A stretch of 64,000 bases of DNA from Chryseobacterium sp. JJR-5R (GCF_034047335.1 NZ_CP139137.1:1-64000), one strand, 5' to 3'. Counted from the stretch's first letter, positions 1 through 9,499 are shown. Numbers and translations are program-made. The notes: a model not told the origin generated them from the letters alone.

Positions 1-503
1 TTATTGAAAACAGCTTCCTCTTCCGTTATCTCATTGATATTTTTTTCTTCAGGGATTTTCCTTTCCGCATTTTCTTCGGCAAGATTAACCAATGTTTCAT
101 GAAGCTCTCCTTCGACAATTTCATTCAGCTGGTTATTAAAAATGGCCTCTTCTTCTGTAACGCCTATTGAAAAAGCTTCCTGCCTGCCTTCATCAATCTC
201 GTTCAGTCTGTTATTAAAGATTGCCTCTTCTTCGGTGACTTCATAGTGTTGATTCTGTTCTTCAGAAATCGCATTTGCTGATGGGAAGCCATCTCTATTT
301 TCAGGAACCGGAGGAAATTTTTCGTCTCCGGCATATTGGATGTTTTTTTCGAGCAAATGTAAACATAACATTTTTTCGGCAAGCTCGTCCACAAGATCTT
401 TCCCGGAAAGGAACTCATCAACGTGGTTTATTTTGTCCAGAATACGGATGATATTCTTGGATTCAAAAAAAATCTTTTCCTTTAAATCTTGGATGTTATG
501 CAT
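1..503 (-). CDS. Acidic repeat-containing hypothetical protein (partial, C-terminus off the left edge)
   Basis: An open frame runs from an ATG at 503 leftwards off the window, giving about 167 residues. I do not recognise the family. The first 60 residues look helical and charged. After that a unit reading VTEEEAIFNN-x-LNEI is repeated: two near-identical copies are followed by a third that starts ITEEEAVFN and reaches the edge. The protein is very acidic (Glu-rich) and has no signal peptide or membrane segment. It is divergent from tdk, with a 61-bp gap that must hold both promoters. The repeated acidic helices suggest a scaffold or interaction protein, but that is inference. The frame is free of stops over its whole visible length, which supports a real gene. 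Confidence 0.7.
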   Translation of the reverse strand, partial: MHNIQDLKEKIFFESKNIIRILDKINHVDEFLSGKDLVDELAEKMLCLHLLEKNIQYAGDEKFPPVPENRDGFPSANAISEEQNQHYEVTEEEAIFNNRLNEIDEGRQEAFSIGVTEEEAIFNNQLNEIVEGELHETLVNLAEENAERKIPEEKNINEITEEEAVFN

Positions 504-564
504 ATTAAGAATCTTATTAAAATTGCTTACTTTTGATCTTAAAAATATACGGCTAATTTAACAA

Positions 565-1158
565 ATGTTTTTAGAAAATACAATTAATCATTCCAAACAA
601 AGCGGTTGGATGGAAGTTATTTGTGGCTCAATGTTTTCCGGAAAAACCGAAGAGCTGATCCGGAGGCTGAGAAGGGCAGAAATGGCAGGCCAGAATGTGG
701 AAATTTTCAAACCGAGACTGGATACACGCTATTCCGAAGAAGATGTGATTTCCCATAACCAGAACAAGATCCGCAGTACACCCGTAGAAAACCCAAATGA
801 AATTCTTTTGCTGGCTTCCAATTGCGATGTGGTAGGAATTGATGAAGCGCAGTTTTTTGACGAAAGCATTGTCTATGTGGCCAATGAGCTGGCCAACAGC
901 GGAATAAGAGTGGTTATTGCAGGCTTGGATATGGATTTCCTAGGCCGGCCTTTCGGACCGATGCCAAACCTTATGGCCACTGCAGAATATGTTACGAAAG
1001 TACACGCCATCTGCAAAAGGACAGGGAATCTTGCCAACTATTCCATGAGGATTTCCCAAGGCAATAATCTGGTGGAACTGGGTGAAACGGAAAGCTATGA
1101 AGCGGTAAGCCGCCGTGTTTTCATCGATGAAGTGCTTTTGAAAAGAAAAAATAATTAA
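565..1158 (+). CDS. tdk: Thymidine kinase (type II)
   Basis: Phosphorylates thymidine to dTMP in the salvage pathway, in the cytoplasm. The Walker A motif GSMFSGKT spans residues 21-28 and the Walker B-like DEAQFF starts at residue 93, both diagnostic of bacterial/TK1-type kinases. The length of 197 aa is normal. The C-terminal lasso region carries only one of the usual zinc cysteines (AICKRTG), so the structural zinc seems to be lost; I believe this is common in Flavobacteriia. The ATG at 565 is the first in frame; the P-loop lies close enough behind it to leave no better start. No partner gene is obviously cotranscribed. Confidence 0.95.
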   Translation: MFLENTINHSKQSGWMEVICGSMFSGKTEELIRRLRRAEMAGQNVEIFKPRLDTRYSEEDVISHNQNKIRSTPVENPNEILLLASNCDVVGIDEAQFFDESIVYVANELANSGIRVVIAGLDMDFLGRPFGPMPNLMATAEYVTKVHAICKRTGNLANYSMRISQGNNLVELGETESYEAVSRRVFIDEVLLKRKNN

Positions 1159-1250
1159 ATTAGCTAAATTAAAGTATTATTTACCTGTCATATCAGAATA
1201 CGTTTAAAGGTAAATTGTTTTATACCGATATCTTAAAGAACAGATTTTAT

Positions 1251-1280
1251 TTCAATAAATTTACAGTAAATTTTATTGAA
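1251..1280 (+). terminator. Hairpin after tdk
   Basis: Arms TTCAATAAATTT and AAATTTTATTGAA pair around a 5-nt loop, with one bulged A. It lies 92 bp after the tdk stop. There is no clear T-run behind it, so termination is only possible. The rest of the 215-bp gap holds a short GGACC/GGTCC hairpin at 1322-1339 in the murF-alr leader and nothing else I can name. Confidence 0.3.
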
Positions 1281-1373
1281 AGACTTAATTTTCAGGCTAT
1301 AATCACATAATATAATTCTAAGGACCTTGAAACGGGTCCGGCAAAAAGAAAGCAACACAGCAGAGAGGTACCA

Positions 1374-3824
1374 ATGAACTATACAATACAACAGATTGCA
1401 GAGATCACCAGTGCAGAAGTTATTGGAGATAATAAATCAGTGATCAGAAATATCGCTTTTGACAGCAGGATTATTTATTCTATCCGGGATACAGCATTTA
1501 TTGCCATCAATACCCAGAAAAATTCCGGAGAAAAGTTCATAGAATCTGCTATTGCACGTGGAATTACCGTGATCATTTCCAAACGTCAGTATCCTCAGTT
1601 CGAGAATATCACCTGGATTATTGTTGAAGATCCTATTGCTTTTCTTCAGACGCTGGCCCGCTACCATTTTGAAAACAATCAGCTTAAGTCTGTAGGCATT
1701 ACGGGAAGCAATGGGAAAACCATTTTAAAAGAATGGCTCTATCAATGCCTCTGGAATGAATTTTCTACGGTAAAAAGCCCCAAAAGTTTTAATTCCCAGA
1801 TTGGTCTTCCGCTCTCTCTGCTCCAGATCAATCCTTCTCATGAACTGGGGATTTTTGAAGTCGGGATCTCGAAGCCTGAAGAAATGGAAAAACTGGAATC
1901 CATCTTTCATCCTCAGATCGGTCTGCTTACCCATATCGGAACTGCCCATCTTGCCAATTTTGAAAATGAAGAAGAACTGATCAATGAAAAGATCAGACTT
2001 TTTAAAACTTCTGAAGTAATTATTTACAACGGAGACAATCGGTTGGTTGACAGAAAACTAAAAGAACTGTATTCAGGTAAAAAATTAATCTCTTACGGCC
2101 TTAAAGAAAACAACCATGTACGTTTTAAAACGGACGTTCCCAGAAACGATAATGCCGTAGTTCTTTATTTTGATGAAGAGATCAGTTTTCCGGTTCATCA
2201 GCGGGATGAAGCTACTTTAACCAATGCTCTGGCCTTAATTGCCGTCCTGAAAGAACTGAATATTGAAAACCGGAAAATCATTGAAAAAATCAATTCATTA
2301 AAGGCCGTGGAAATGCGCCTTGAAGCTGTTGAAGGGATAAGGAACAATAGTATTATTAATGATTATTTCAATCTGGATCTGGATTCCCTGAAAACGGCTT
2401 TACAGTTCCTGAATGAATACAATAAGAAGAAGAAAAGGTCTCTTGTATTAACAGATATGATTGGGGTGAATGAAAACCATCACCAGCTGTATGAAGAAGT
2501 TTCCGAACTGGTCAATGAACAGAAATTTGATCATGTATTTCTTATCGGTGACGAAATATCAGATTTCAGCGGACTATTTGAAGCTGAAACTTTTACTTTT
2601 ATTGATACACAGGAATTAATTGAAAGCAGGCATCTTAATGAAATAGAAAATCAGATTATCCTGCTGAAGGGAGCCAGAAAATTTGAAATCGAACGGCTTA
2701 AAGAAATTCTTGAACTCAGAAAACACGACACGGTATTGGAAATTAACCTGAATGCCATCCTTCATAATATCAATTTCCATAAATCCCTGTTGAAACCCGC
2801 TACCAAAATGATGGCTATGGTAAAAGCCAATGCCTACGGATTGGGCAGCTATGAAATTTCAGAATTCCTGCAGCATCACCATATTGATTATTTAGGAGTA
2901 GCTTTCGCAGATGAAGGCGTGGAACTCCGGAAGAAAGGGATTACCGTCCCCATCATCGTGATGAATCCCGAGCAGCACAGCTATGAAACTGTAATCCGAT
3001 ATAACCTTGAACCTGAAATTTACAGTTTCCGGGTTCTGGAACTCTTTGATAAAGCAGTCCAGAAATCGGGTCATGATGCAAAATATCCTATCCATATCAA
3101 ACTGGAGACCGGGATGCACCGCCTGGGATTCAAAGGTGATGAATTAGACCGGTTGAGTGAAATTTTAAATCACAGGAATCTTCAGATTCAAAGTATTTTC
3201 AGCCATCTTTCGTCTTCAGATATACCGGATGAAAAGGAATTTACTTTGGCGCAGCTGAAAATGTTTGAGAAAAATTCTGCGTATCTGATAAAAAAACTGG
3301 ACTACACGCCGATGCGCCATATTCTAAATTCTTCCGGGATTACCGGTTATACAGATCATCAGTATGACATGGTAAGGATAGGCATCGGGATGCTTGGGGA
3401 ATCACCTAATTATGAGATACAGAAACAGCTTCACTCTGTGGTAAGTTTCAAAACGGTTATTTCACAGATCTCAATAGTAGAAAAGGATGAATCGGTTGGG
3501 TACAGCAGGCGGTTTAAGGCAGAACGTACGACAAGGATTGCCACCATCCCTGTAGGATATGCAGATGGTATCCCGAGGCTGATCGGAAATCAGGTCGGAA
3601 ACGTAGGAGTCAATAAAACGCTGGCACCTATTGTAGGAAGTATCTGCATGGATATGATGATGATTAATGTTGACCATATTTCGCATTTAAAAGAAGGTGA
3701 CCCTGTTACCCTGTTCAATGCAAAACCAAGCCTGAAAGAATTTGCGGACTACTGCAAAACCATTACCTACGAAGTATTAACCTCTATTTCGCCCCGGGTG
3801 AAAAGGATTTATATAAAAGATTAA
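1374..3824 (+). CDS. Bifunctional MurF (UDP-MurNAc-tripeptide:D-Ala-D-Ala ligase)/alanine racemase
   Basis: One 816-aa chain joins two successive steps of peptidoglycan precursor supply: racemisation of L-Ala to D-Ala and ligation of D-Ala-D-Ala onto the UDP-MurNAc-tripeptide. The N-terminal MurF half (about 1-440) has the ATP-binding GITGSNGKT motif. The C-terminal half (about 450-816) is a fold-III PLP alanine racemase with KANAYGLG (PLP lysine about K484) and VGYSRRF, whose Tyr (about Y710) matches the second catalytic base. This fusion is typical of Bacteroidota. The next gene follows after only 3 bp. The MurF half is more divergent than the racemase half; I did not trace all its catalytic residues. 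Confidence 0.93.
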   Translation: MNYTIQQIAEITSAEVIGDNKSVIRNIAFDSRIIYSIRDTAFIAINTQKNSGEKFIESAIARGITVIISKRQYPQFENITWIIVEDPIAFLQTLARYHFENNQLKSVGITGSNGKTILKEWLYQCLWNEFSTVKSPKSFNSQIGLPLSLLQINPSHELGIFEVGISKPEEMEKLESIFHPQIGLLTHIGTAHLANFENEEELINEKIRLFKTSEVIIYNGDNRLVDRKLKELYSGKKLISYGLKENNHVRFKTDVPRNDNAVVLYFDEEISFPVHQRDEATLTNALALIAVLKELNIENRKIIEKINSLKAVEMRLEAVEGIRNNSIINDYFNLDLDSLKTALQFLNEYNKKKKRSLVLTDMIGVNENHHQLYEEVSELVNEQKFDHVFLIGDEISDFSGLFEAETFTFIDTQELIESRHLNEIENQIILLKGARKFEIERLKEILELRKHDTVLEINLNAILHNINFHKSLLKPATKMMAMVKANAYGLGSYEISEFLQHHHIDYLGVAFADEGVELRKKGITVPIIVMNPEQHSYETVIRYNLEPEIYSFRVLELFDKAVQKSGHDAKYPIHIKLETGMHRLGFKGDELDRLSEILNHRNLQIQSIFSHLSSSDIPDEKEFTLAQLKMFEKNSAYLIKKLDYTPMRHILNSSGITGYTDHQYDMVRIGIGMLGESPNYEIQKQLHSVVSFKTVISQISIVEKDESVGYSRRFKAERTTRIATIPVGYADGIPRLIGNQVGNVGVNKTLAPIVGSICMDMMMINVDHISHLKEGDPVTLFNAKPSLKEFADYCKTITYEVLTSISPRVKRIYIKD

Positions 3825-3827
3825 CTT

Positions 3828-5987
3828 ATGAAAAAGCTCCTGGTCCTTTTATTTGCATTTCAAATACTTTTGATTCATTCTCAGGTAAAGAACGACCTGA
3901 AGATCCCAAATAATCCAAGGATCGGACTTTCACTTGCCGGTGGCGGAGCTAAAGGATTTTCCCATGTAGGCGTACTTAAAGTGCTGGATTCTTTAGGCGT
4001 AAAAGTAGATTACATTTCCGGGACGAGTATGGGCGCTATCGTCGGCGGCTTGTATGCTTCAGGATATTCCGGAAAGGAAATCGAGAAAATCGTCATGGAT
4101 ACAGATTTTTATTCTTTAATCCTGGATCCTAAAACGACCCGGCAGGAAACCACATTTTTTAATAAGTCCGTAGACAAATATCTTTTATCAATCCCTCTTA
4201 AAAACGGAAAGATTACCCTTCCCTCTTCCATCAGTACCGGACAGAAAAATGTTTACTTACTGAAAGAGCTTTTTAAAAATGTTTCCAATATTAATGATTT
4301 CTCAAAGCTCCCTATTCCATTCATGTGCATAGCCACCAATCTCGAAAGCGGGAACATGGAAATTTTTGAGAAAGGAGACCTCGTACAGTCTATTATGGCA
4401 AGCTCTGCCTTTCCTTCATTAATGGATCCCGTAAAGATCGGGGACAGTATTTATATTGACGGGGCCATGACGGTAAATTATCCTTCAAAACCGTTAAAGG
4501 ATAAAGGTATTGATATTGTAATCGGTGTGGACCTTAACCAGGACCTTTCAAAACGGGAAGACCTGAACAGCATTGTGGCCATATTAAATCAGGTCATTGA
4601 TTTCGGGATTAAAAAAGATACCCGCAGACAATATAAATATACTGACATCAATATCAAGCCGGATCTGAAAGGGATGACTGCCACAAGCTATGATGACAAG
4701 AAAAAAATTCTCGACAGCGGATATGCCGAAGGCCTTAAATATGCAGAGATCCTGAATGAACTCCCCAAACGGCCCTTTGACCGTCTCAGGCAGCATATAA
4801 ACCCGATTTATTCCAACGTCTATAAGATAGACAGTGTTTCTATAGAAGGCGGACGGATTTACGGTGAAAATTATGTCCTAGGAAAAATGGGACTACGCCT
4901 GCCTTCCCTTCAGACCTATGGAAGCATCAACAAAAAAATAGATAAGCTTGTTGCCACCAATAATTATAAATTCATCAACTATGACATCGTTACGGAAAAT
5001 AATGCCAATTATCTTAAGCTCTATGTCACCGAAGATAATTCCAGGCATTTCGTTAAATTCGGTCTGCATTATGACGAAATTTTCAAAACCGGCCTGCTGC
5101 TGAATTATTCAGCTAAAAGGCTTTTGTTCAGAAATTCCAACCTTTCCCTGGATGTCATTGTAGGAGATAAACCTAGGTATTACCTAAATTATTTCATCGA
5201 CAACGGCTATATTCCGGGTGTCGGAATCTATTCTTCCGGAATGAGCTTTGACCTGCGGGATGCCGATAATAACAATACTGAAAAATGGATGTGGCTGAGG
5301 AATGAGGTCTACATCCAATCCATATGGAAAGATAAGTTTGCTGTCGGCGGCGGGATCAGTAATGATTACTTTGAAGCAGAATCCAATGGCACCAATAAGC
5401 GATATAACCGTTTTTTAAATCCTTATATTTTCCTTAAAAGTGATACACAGGATGATAAGGACTTCCCTACCCGCGGAATCTATATTAATGCTGAAGGGAA
5501 AGTAATCGATCTTTTAAAGTCTGAAGTTGACAAAAGACTGGTACAGGTGAAAGCGGATATCAGGATCAATTTTCCTGTTACCAGACAGTTTGCCTATCGC
5601 CTTAACCTGTATGGCGGAATTACCATCGGAGAAAACCTTCCCCAATTTTACCAATACAGTCTGGGAGGAATTTTTGAACAGAATCTGGTTAATTTCAGGA
5701 GCTTCTCCGGATTTTATTTCGGGCAGCTCAGTACCAATAATGTGATCCTGATTTCAAACGATGTACAGTTTAAATTCAGCAAAAATTATTTTATCAGCGG
5801 AAACTTTTCTTTAGCCAATCTGTCTGATGATATCAGTTTTGAAGATGCCGTAAAGCTGAATTACAGTTCAGTCGGATTAACGGCAGGATACAAATCTCCT
5901 TTCGGGCAGATCAAGATCAACTTCAGTCACTCACTTAAAAATAACCAAAAAGGCATATTCAGTGTCATTCTGGGACACTGGTTTTAA
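3828..5987 (+). CDS. Patatin-like phospholipase with outer-membrane barrel
   Basis: A 719-aa secreted lipase of the PlpD type. A signal peptide (about 1-18) is followed by a patatin domain with the oxyanion loop GGGAKG (38-43), nucleophile GTSMG (Ser67) and the DGA motif (Asp211), so the Ser-Asp dyad is intact. A POTRA-like linker (about 320-400) and a C-terminal beta-barrel of the BamA/TamA surface-antigen family follow, ending in an aromatic residue (GHWF), as outer-membrane barrels do. It probably hydrolyses phospholipid at the cell surface or periplasm; substrate unknown. It starts 3 bp after murF-alr and is probably cotranscribed with it and ybeY. Confidence 0.9.
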   Translation: MKKLLVLLFAFQILLIHSQVKNDLKIPNNPRIGLSLAGGGAKGFSHVGVLKVLDSLGVKVDYISGTSMGAIVGGLYASGYSGKEIEKIVMDTDFYSLILDPKTTRQETTFFNKSVDKYLLSIPLKNGKITLPSSISTGQKNVYLLKELFKNVSNINDFSKLPIPFMCIATNLESGNMEIFEKGDLVQSIMASSAFPSLMDPVKIGDSIYIDGAMTVNYPSKPLKDKGIDIVIGVDLNQDLSKREDLNSIVAILNQVIDFGIKKDTRRQYKYTDINIKPDLKGMTATSYDDKKKILDSGYAEGLKYAEILNELPKRPFDRLRQHINPIYSNVYKIDSVSIEGGRIYGENYVLGKMGLRLPSLQTYGSINKKIDKLVATNNYKFINYDIVTENNANYLKLYVTEDNSRHFVKFGLHYDEIFKTGLLLNYSAKRLLFRNSNLSLDVIVGDKPRYYLNYFIDNGYIPGVGIYSSGMSFDLRDADNNNTEKWMWLRNEVYIQSIWKDKFAVGGGISNDYFEAESNGTNKRYNRFLNPYIFLKSDTQDDKDFPTRGIYINAEGKVIDLLKSEVDKRLVQVKADIRINFPVTRQFAYRLNLYGGITIGENLPQFYQYSLGGIFEQNLVNFRSFSGFYFGQLSTNNVILISNDVQFKFSKNYFISGNFSLANLSDDISFEDAVKLNYSSVGLTAGYKSPFGQIKINFSHSLKNNQKGIFSVILGHWF

Positions 5988-5994
5988 TTACATC

Positions 5995-6405
5995 ATGATA
6001 CAATTTTTTTATGAAAACGTACCGGAATCTGTAAGCACAGGGTACACGGCATGGCTGGAAGATATTATTATTTCAGAAGGAAAAAAACCCGGGGATATCA
6101 ATTATATATTCTGTGATGACGAATATTTATTGAAGGTAAACCAGGACTATTTACAGCATGATTACTATACAGACATCATTACCTTCGACTATGTAAAAGG
6201 CAAGACGATAAGCGGAGAGATTTTTGTATCTTTGCAGCGCATTTCAGATAATGCTTCTACCCTGCTCAAGGATTACGAAGAAGAACTCAGAAGAGTTTTG
6301 GCCCACGGAATCCTTCATCTTTCCGGATATAAGGATAAGACACAGCAAGAAGAAATGATAATGCGAAGCAAAGAAGATTTTTATTTAGCAAAATATGAGC
6401 ATTAA
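5995..6405 (+). CDS. ybeY: rRNA maturation RNase YbeY
   Basis: Zinc-dependent endoribonuclease for 16S rRNA 3'-end processing and ribosome quality control. The signature HGILHLSGYKDK holds His104 and His108; the third ligand of the classical HGxLHLxGYDH motif is Asp rather than His, as I recall for Bacteroidota. I prefer the ATG at 5995 (136 aa, MIQFFYEN) over an in-frame upstream start at 5962, because the latter would overlap the preceding gene and the family begins close to this point. Gap to the patatin gene is 7 bp. Confidence 0.93.
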   Translation: MIQFFYENVPESVSTGYTAWLEDIIISEGKKPGDINYIFCDDEYLLKVNQDYLQHDYYTDIITFDYVKGKTISGEIFVSLQRISDNASTLLKDYEEELRRVLAHGILHLSGYKDKTQQEEMIMRSKEDFYLAKYEH

Positions 6406-6431
6406 TAATTTAAGTGTGAAGCTTTAATTAA

Positions 6432-6518
6432 TAAGGAGCTTAATCCCGCTTTCCGCACTCGCTATTTTCTTTTCTGTAAAAAGAAAATGAGCTCAGACAA
6501 ATGCTGCAATCGGGGCTA
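6432..6518 (-). repeat. Intergenic repeat, copy 1 (TAGCCCCGAT type)
   Basis: Read on the minus strand, this begins TTAGCCCCGATTGCAGC and ends AAAGCGGGATTAAGCTCCT. The same outer blocks in the same order occur at 30210-30300 on the plus strand (TAGCCCCGATAGAAACGG ... GGATAGCGGGAACAGCTCCT), while the middle differs. It sits between ybeY and the first parS site. Elements of this kind look like a dispersed flavobacterial intergenic repeat; that is inference. Confidence 0.6.
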
Positions 6519-6562
6519 AAAGAACAGTAATACAGTCGATCAAATCATGTATTCCGGTAGAA

Positions 6563-6578
6563 TGTTTCACGTGAAACA
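6563..6578. promoter_or_regulatory. parS-type centromere site 1
   Basis: TGTTTCACGTGAAACA matches the bacterial parS consensus TGTTNCACGTGAAACA at every position. Flanking bases extend it to a 20-bp perfect palindrome (6561-6580). It lies 45 bp upstream of mnmG. ParB binding at such sites organises origin-proximal DNA for segregation. The match is direct; ParB binding is inferred. Confidence 0.88.
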
Positions 6579-6623
6579 TTGTAAAAAAAAATTTAAAACA
6601 TAAGGCTTAAAACAAGCATAAAA

Positions 6624-8486
6624 ATGATTTCAGAAACATATGATGTAATAGTGGTGGGAGCCGGACATGCAGGATGTGAAGCAGCAGCTGCCGCAGCCAA
6701 CCTGGGTTCTAAGACACTTCTGGTTACCATGAATATGCAGACCATCGGACAGATGAGCTGCAACCCTGCAATGGGAGGAATTGCTAAAGGACAGATTGTA
6801 CGGGAGATTGATGCAATGGGAGGCTACTCAGGAATTATTGCCGATAAATCTGCCATCCAGTTTAAGATGCTTAACCTTTCCAAAGGCCCTGCCATGTGGT
6901 CTCCGAGAACACAAAATGACAGGATGCTTTTTGCAGAAGAATGGCGTCTTGCCTTGGAGAATACGCCCAATCTTGATTTCTTTCAGGATATGGTAAAGCA
7001 GCTTATTATAGAAAACAATAAAGTTGCAGGTGTAGTTACTTCTTTAGGAATCGAGATAAAAGCCCATTCTGTTGTTCTGACGAACGGTACTTTCCTGAAC
7101 GGATTAATCCATGTAGGAGACAAACAATTGGGCGGCGGAAGAATGGGTGAACCAAGAGCTTTCGGAATTACAGAGCAGTTGGTTTCTTTAGGTTTTGAAG
7201 CAGGCAGAATGAAAACCGGTACTCCACCGAGAGTGGATGGAAGAAGCCTGGATTATTCTAAAATGGAAGAACAGAAAGGAGATGAAAATCCTCAAAAATT
7301 CAGCTACTTAGATACCCCTGTATTAACCAGACAATTAAGTTGTCATATTGTTTATACTAATGAAGCCGTACACGATATTTTGCGTGAAGGTTTTGACAGA
7401 AGCCCGATGTTCAACGGAACAATCCAAAGCTTAGGACCGAGATACTGCCCGAGTATTGAAGATAAAATCAACCGTTTTGCAGAGCGGAACAGGCATCAGC
7501 TTTTTGTGGAACCTGAAGGTTGGAAAACCGTAGAGATCTATGTTAACGGATTCAGTTCCTCATTACCGGAAGATGTACAGGTTAAAGCCATGAAACACAT
7601 TCCAGGATTTGAGAATGTAAAAGTATTCCGTCCAGGCTATGCCATTGAATATGACTACTTCCCCCCTACCCAGCTAAAACATACTTTAGAGACAAAGCTG
7701 ATTGAACATTTATATTTTGCAGGGCAGATCAACGGTACTACCGGTTATGAAGAAGCAGCAGGACAAGGGCTGATGGCAGGAATCAATGCGCACAATAAAG
7801 TTCATCAGAAAGATGAGTTTATCTTAAACAGAGATGAAGCATATATTGGAGTTCTTATTGATGACCTGATTACAAAAGGAACGGAAGAGCCGTACCGGAT
7901 GTTTACTTCAAGAGCAGAATACAGGCTTCTTCTTAGACAGGATAATGCAGATATCAGATTGACCCGGAAATCTTTTGAGTTAGGCTTAGCAAAAGAGGAA
8001 AGACTGGAAAAAGTTGAACAGAAAGTAGCTCATAGTGAAGAACTTGAAAGCTTTCTTCGCGAAACTTCTTTAAAGCCGGGAATGATTAACCCGATACTGG
8101 ACAGTATTGAAAGCAGTCCTGTAGATCAGGCATACAGAGCATCACAGATTCTTACAAGACCCAATATGACCCTTGAAAAACTGGAAAGTATTGAGGCTAT
8201 TAAAGAAAAAGCATCCCAATACAGTAATGAAGTGAAAGAACAGGCTGAAATCAACATTAAGTATAAAGGATACATAGAAAAGGAAAAGGAAAACGTAGCC
8301 AAACTGAACCGTCTTGAAAATATCAAGATTCCGGAGGATTTTGAATATGCTAAAATTTCCAGCCTTTCTGCAGAAGCAAGACAGAAAATGACCAATGTAA
8401 AACCTAAGACCATTGCACAGGCCGGAAGAATAAGTGGCGTTTCTCCTGCTGATATTAATGTTTTGCTGGTCTATCTAGGAAGATAA
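6624..8486 (+). CDS. mnmG: tRNA uridine-5-carboxymethylaminomethyl modification enzyme MnmG (GidA)
   Basis: FAD-dependent partner of MnmE in forming cmnm5U34 in tRNAs that read split codon boxes. The N-terminal Rossmann FAD motif GAGHAG is at residues 12-17, and the family blocks around residue 46 (SCNPAMGG) and FAGQINGTTGYEEAAGQG are present. The length of 620 aa is typical. It is a single gene with a terminator behind it and a parS site on each side. In many bacteria gidA lies near the origin, which agrees with the candidate oriC at about 11.2 kb. Confidence 0.97.
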   Translation: MISETYDVIVVGAGHAGCEAAAAAANLGSKTLLVTMNMQTIGQMSCNPAMGGIAKGQIVREIDAMGGYSGIIADKSAIQFKMLNLSKGPAMWSPRTQNDRMLFAEEWRLALENTPNLDFFQDMVKQLIIENNKVAGVVTSLGIEIKAHSVVLTNGTFLNGLIHVGDKQLGGGRMGEPRAFGITEQLVSLGFEAGRMKTGTPPRVDGRSLDYSKMEEQKGDENPQKFSYLDTPVLTRQLSCHIVYTNEAVHDILREGFDRSPMFNGTIQSLGPRYCPSIEDKINRFAERNRHQLFVEPEGWKTVEIYVNGFSSSLPEDVQVKAMKHIPGFENVKVFRPGYAIEYDYFPPTQLKHTLETKLIEHLYFAGQINGTTGYEEAAGQGLMAGINAHNKVHQKDEFILNRDEAYIGVLIDDLITKGTEEPYRMFTSRAEYRLLLRQDNADIRLTRKSFELGLAKEERLEKVEQKVAHSEELESFLRETSLKPGMINPILDSIESSPVDQAYRASQILTRPNMTLEKLESIEAIKEKASQYSNEVKEQAEINIKYKGYIEKEKENVAKLNRLENIKIPEDFEYAKISSLSAEARQKMTNVKPKTIAQAGRISGVSPADINVLLVYLGR

Positions 8487-8495
8487 TTAATAATA

Positions 8496-8511
8496 TGTTT
8501 CACGTGAAACA
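8496..8511. promoter_or_regulatory. parS-type centromere site 2
   Basis: A second exact match to TGTTNCACGTGAAACA, again with T at the variable position, 9 bp after the mnmG stop. It is part of an 18-bp perfect palindrome (8495-8512). The two sites are 1.9 kb apart. Confidence 0.88.
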
Positions 8512-8536
8512 TTAAAAATATTTTTAAAAATTATTT

Positions 8537-8577
8537 AAAATTTGAAGTTTACAAAAGCTTCAAATTTTATTTTTAAT
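8537..8577 (+). terminator. mnmG terminator
   Basis: An 11-bp stem (AAAATTTGAAG at 8537-8547 and CTTCAAATTTT at 8558-8568) with a 10-nt loop is followed by ATTTTTAAT. It ends just before the methyltransferase gene, so mnmG is probably monocistronic. Confidence 0.7.
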
Positions 8578-8588
8578 AATTATATACA

Positions 8589-9410
8589 ATGAAAATTAAA
8601 GATCATTTTCTTTCTCAGGAAATATTTGAAATTAAAGAAACCGATACACAGGGTATTTTTAAGACCTCTCCTATTCCATCCAATATTTCCAGATATTATG
8701 AAAGCGAAGATTATATTTCTCATCACCAGGATTCAGGAAGTTTAAAGGAAAAGCTGTATAAATTCCTGCAGTCTTTTAACCTGCAGTATAAAAAGACGAT
8801 CCTATTGGACAGAATAAAAAAAGGAGCTAAAGTGTTGGATTACGGTTGCGGTGCAGGAGAATTTGTAAAGTATATTGAGAATGATTTTGAAACATTTGGG
8901 TTTGAACCAGATGCTGATGCAAGGAAAGCAGCGCAGAATAAAATTTCCAAGGCAGCTATTTTAGATGATATTAATCTTATTCAGGATAAAAGCCTGGATG
9001 CCATAACCTTATGGCATGTTTTTGAGCACATTGAAAACCAGGATGAAATGCTTGAAATATTTAACAGGAAATTAAAAGATAAAGGATTGCTGATTATTGC
9101 AGTGCCCAATCCCACGTCATATGATGCCAGACATTACAGGGAATATTGGGCAGCCTACGATGTACCTCGGCATATCTATCATTTTTCAAAAAAAGGAATG
9201 GAAAACTTAATTTCCAAAAAACCGAACTGGAAAATGAGAAAAATCAAGCCTCTGATTTTAGATTCTTATTATATCTCCATGTTGAGCGAAAAATATAAAA
9301 AATCTTCCCTTTTTTGGATAAAAGCAATCATTTACGGAACCATTTCTAATGTAAATGCCCTTTCTTCGAACGAATTTTCAAGTTTGATATATGTTATCGA
9401 AAAAAAGTAG
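8589..9410 (+). CDS. Class I SAM-dependent methyltransferase
   Basis: A 273-aa protein with a standard Rossmann methyltransferase core. Motif I is VLDYGCGAGEF (from residue 82), followed by an acidic end of beta-2 (GFEPD) and a block AITLWHVFEHIENQDE typical of the Methyltransf_23/UbiG-like families. Sequence after the core (HYREYWAAYDVPRHIYHFS) is the kind seen in small-molecule or glycan methyltransferases of cell-surface clusters. The substrate cannot be read from the sequence or the neighbours. Confidence 0.85.
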   Translation: MKIKDHFLSQEIFEIKETDTQGIFKTSPIPSNISRYYESEDYISHHQDSGSLKEKLYKFLQSFNLQYKKTILLDRIKKGAKVLDYGCGAGEFVKYIENDFETFGFEPDADARKAAQNKISKAAILDDINLIQDKSLDAITLWHVFEHIENQDEMLEIFNRKLKDKGLLIIAVPNPTSYDARHYREYWAAYDVPRHIYHFSKKGMENLISKKPNWKMRKIKPLILDSYYISMLSEKYKKSSLFWIKAIIYGTISNVNALSSNEFSSLIYVIEKK

Positions 9411-9473
9411 AAACTCGGTTTTTGACCTATTTGTGAATGTCAATTTTCTTATATTCACGTAGAAAATGAGAAT

Positions 9474-9499
9474 CTTGGAAAATTTTTCCAGGGTTTTTT
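9474..9499 (+). terminator. Terminator of the methyltransferase gene
   Basis: Stem CTTGGAA/TTCCAGG (one wobble pair) with a 5-nt loop, followed directly by GTTTTTT. The 336-bp gap 9411-9746 otherwise holds only the pgk terminator. Confidence 0.55.
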
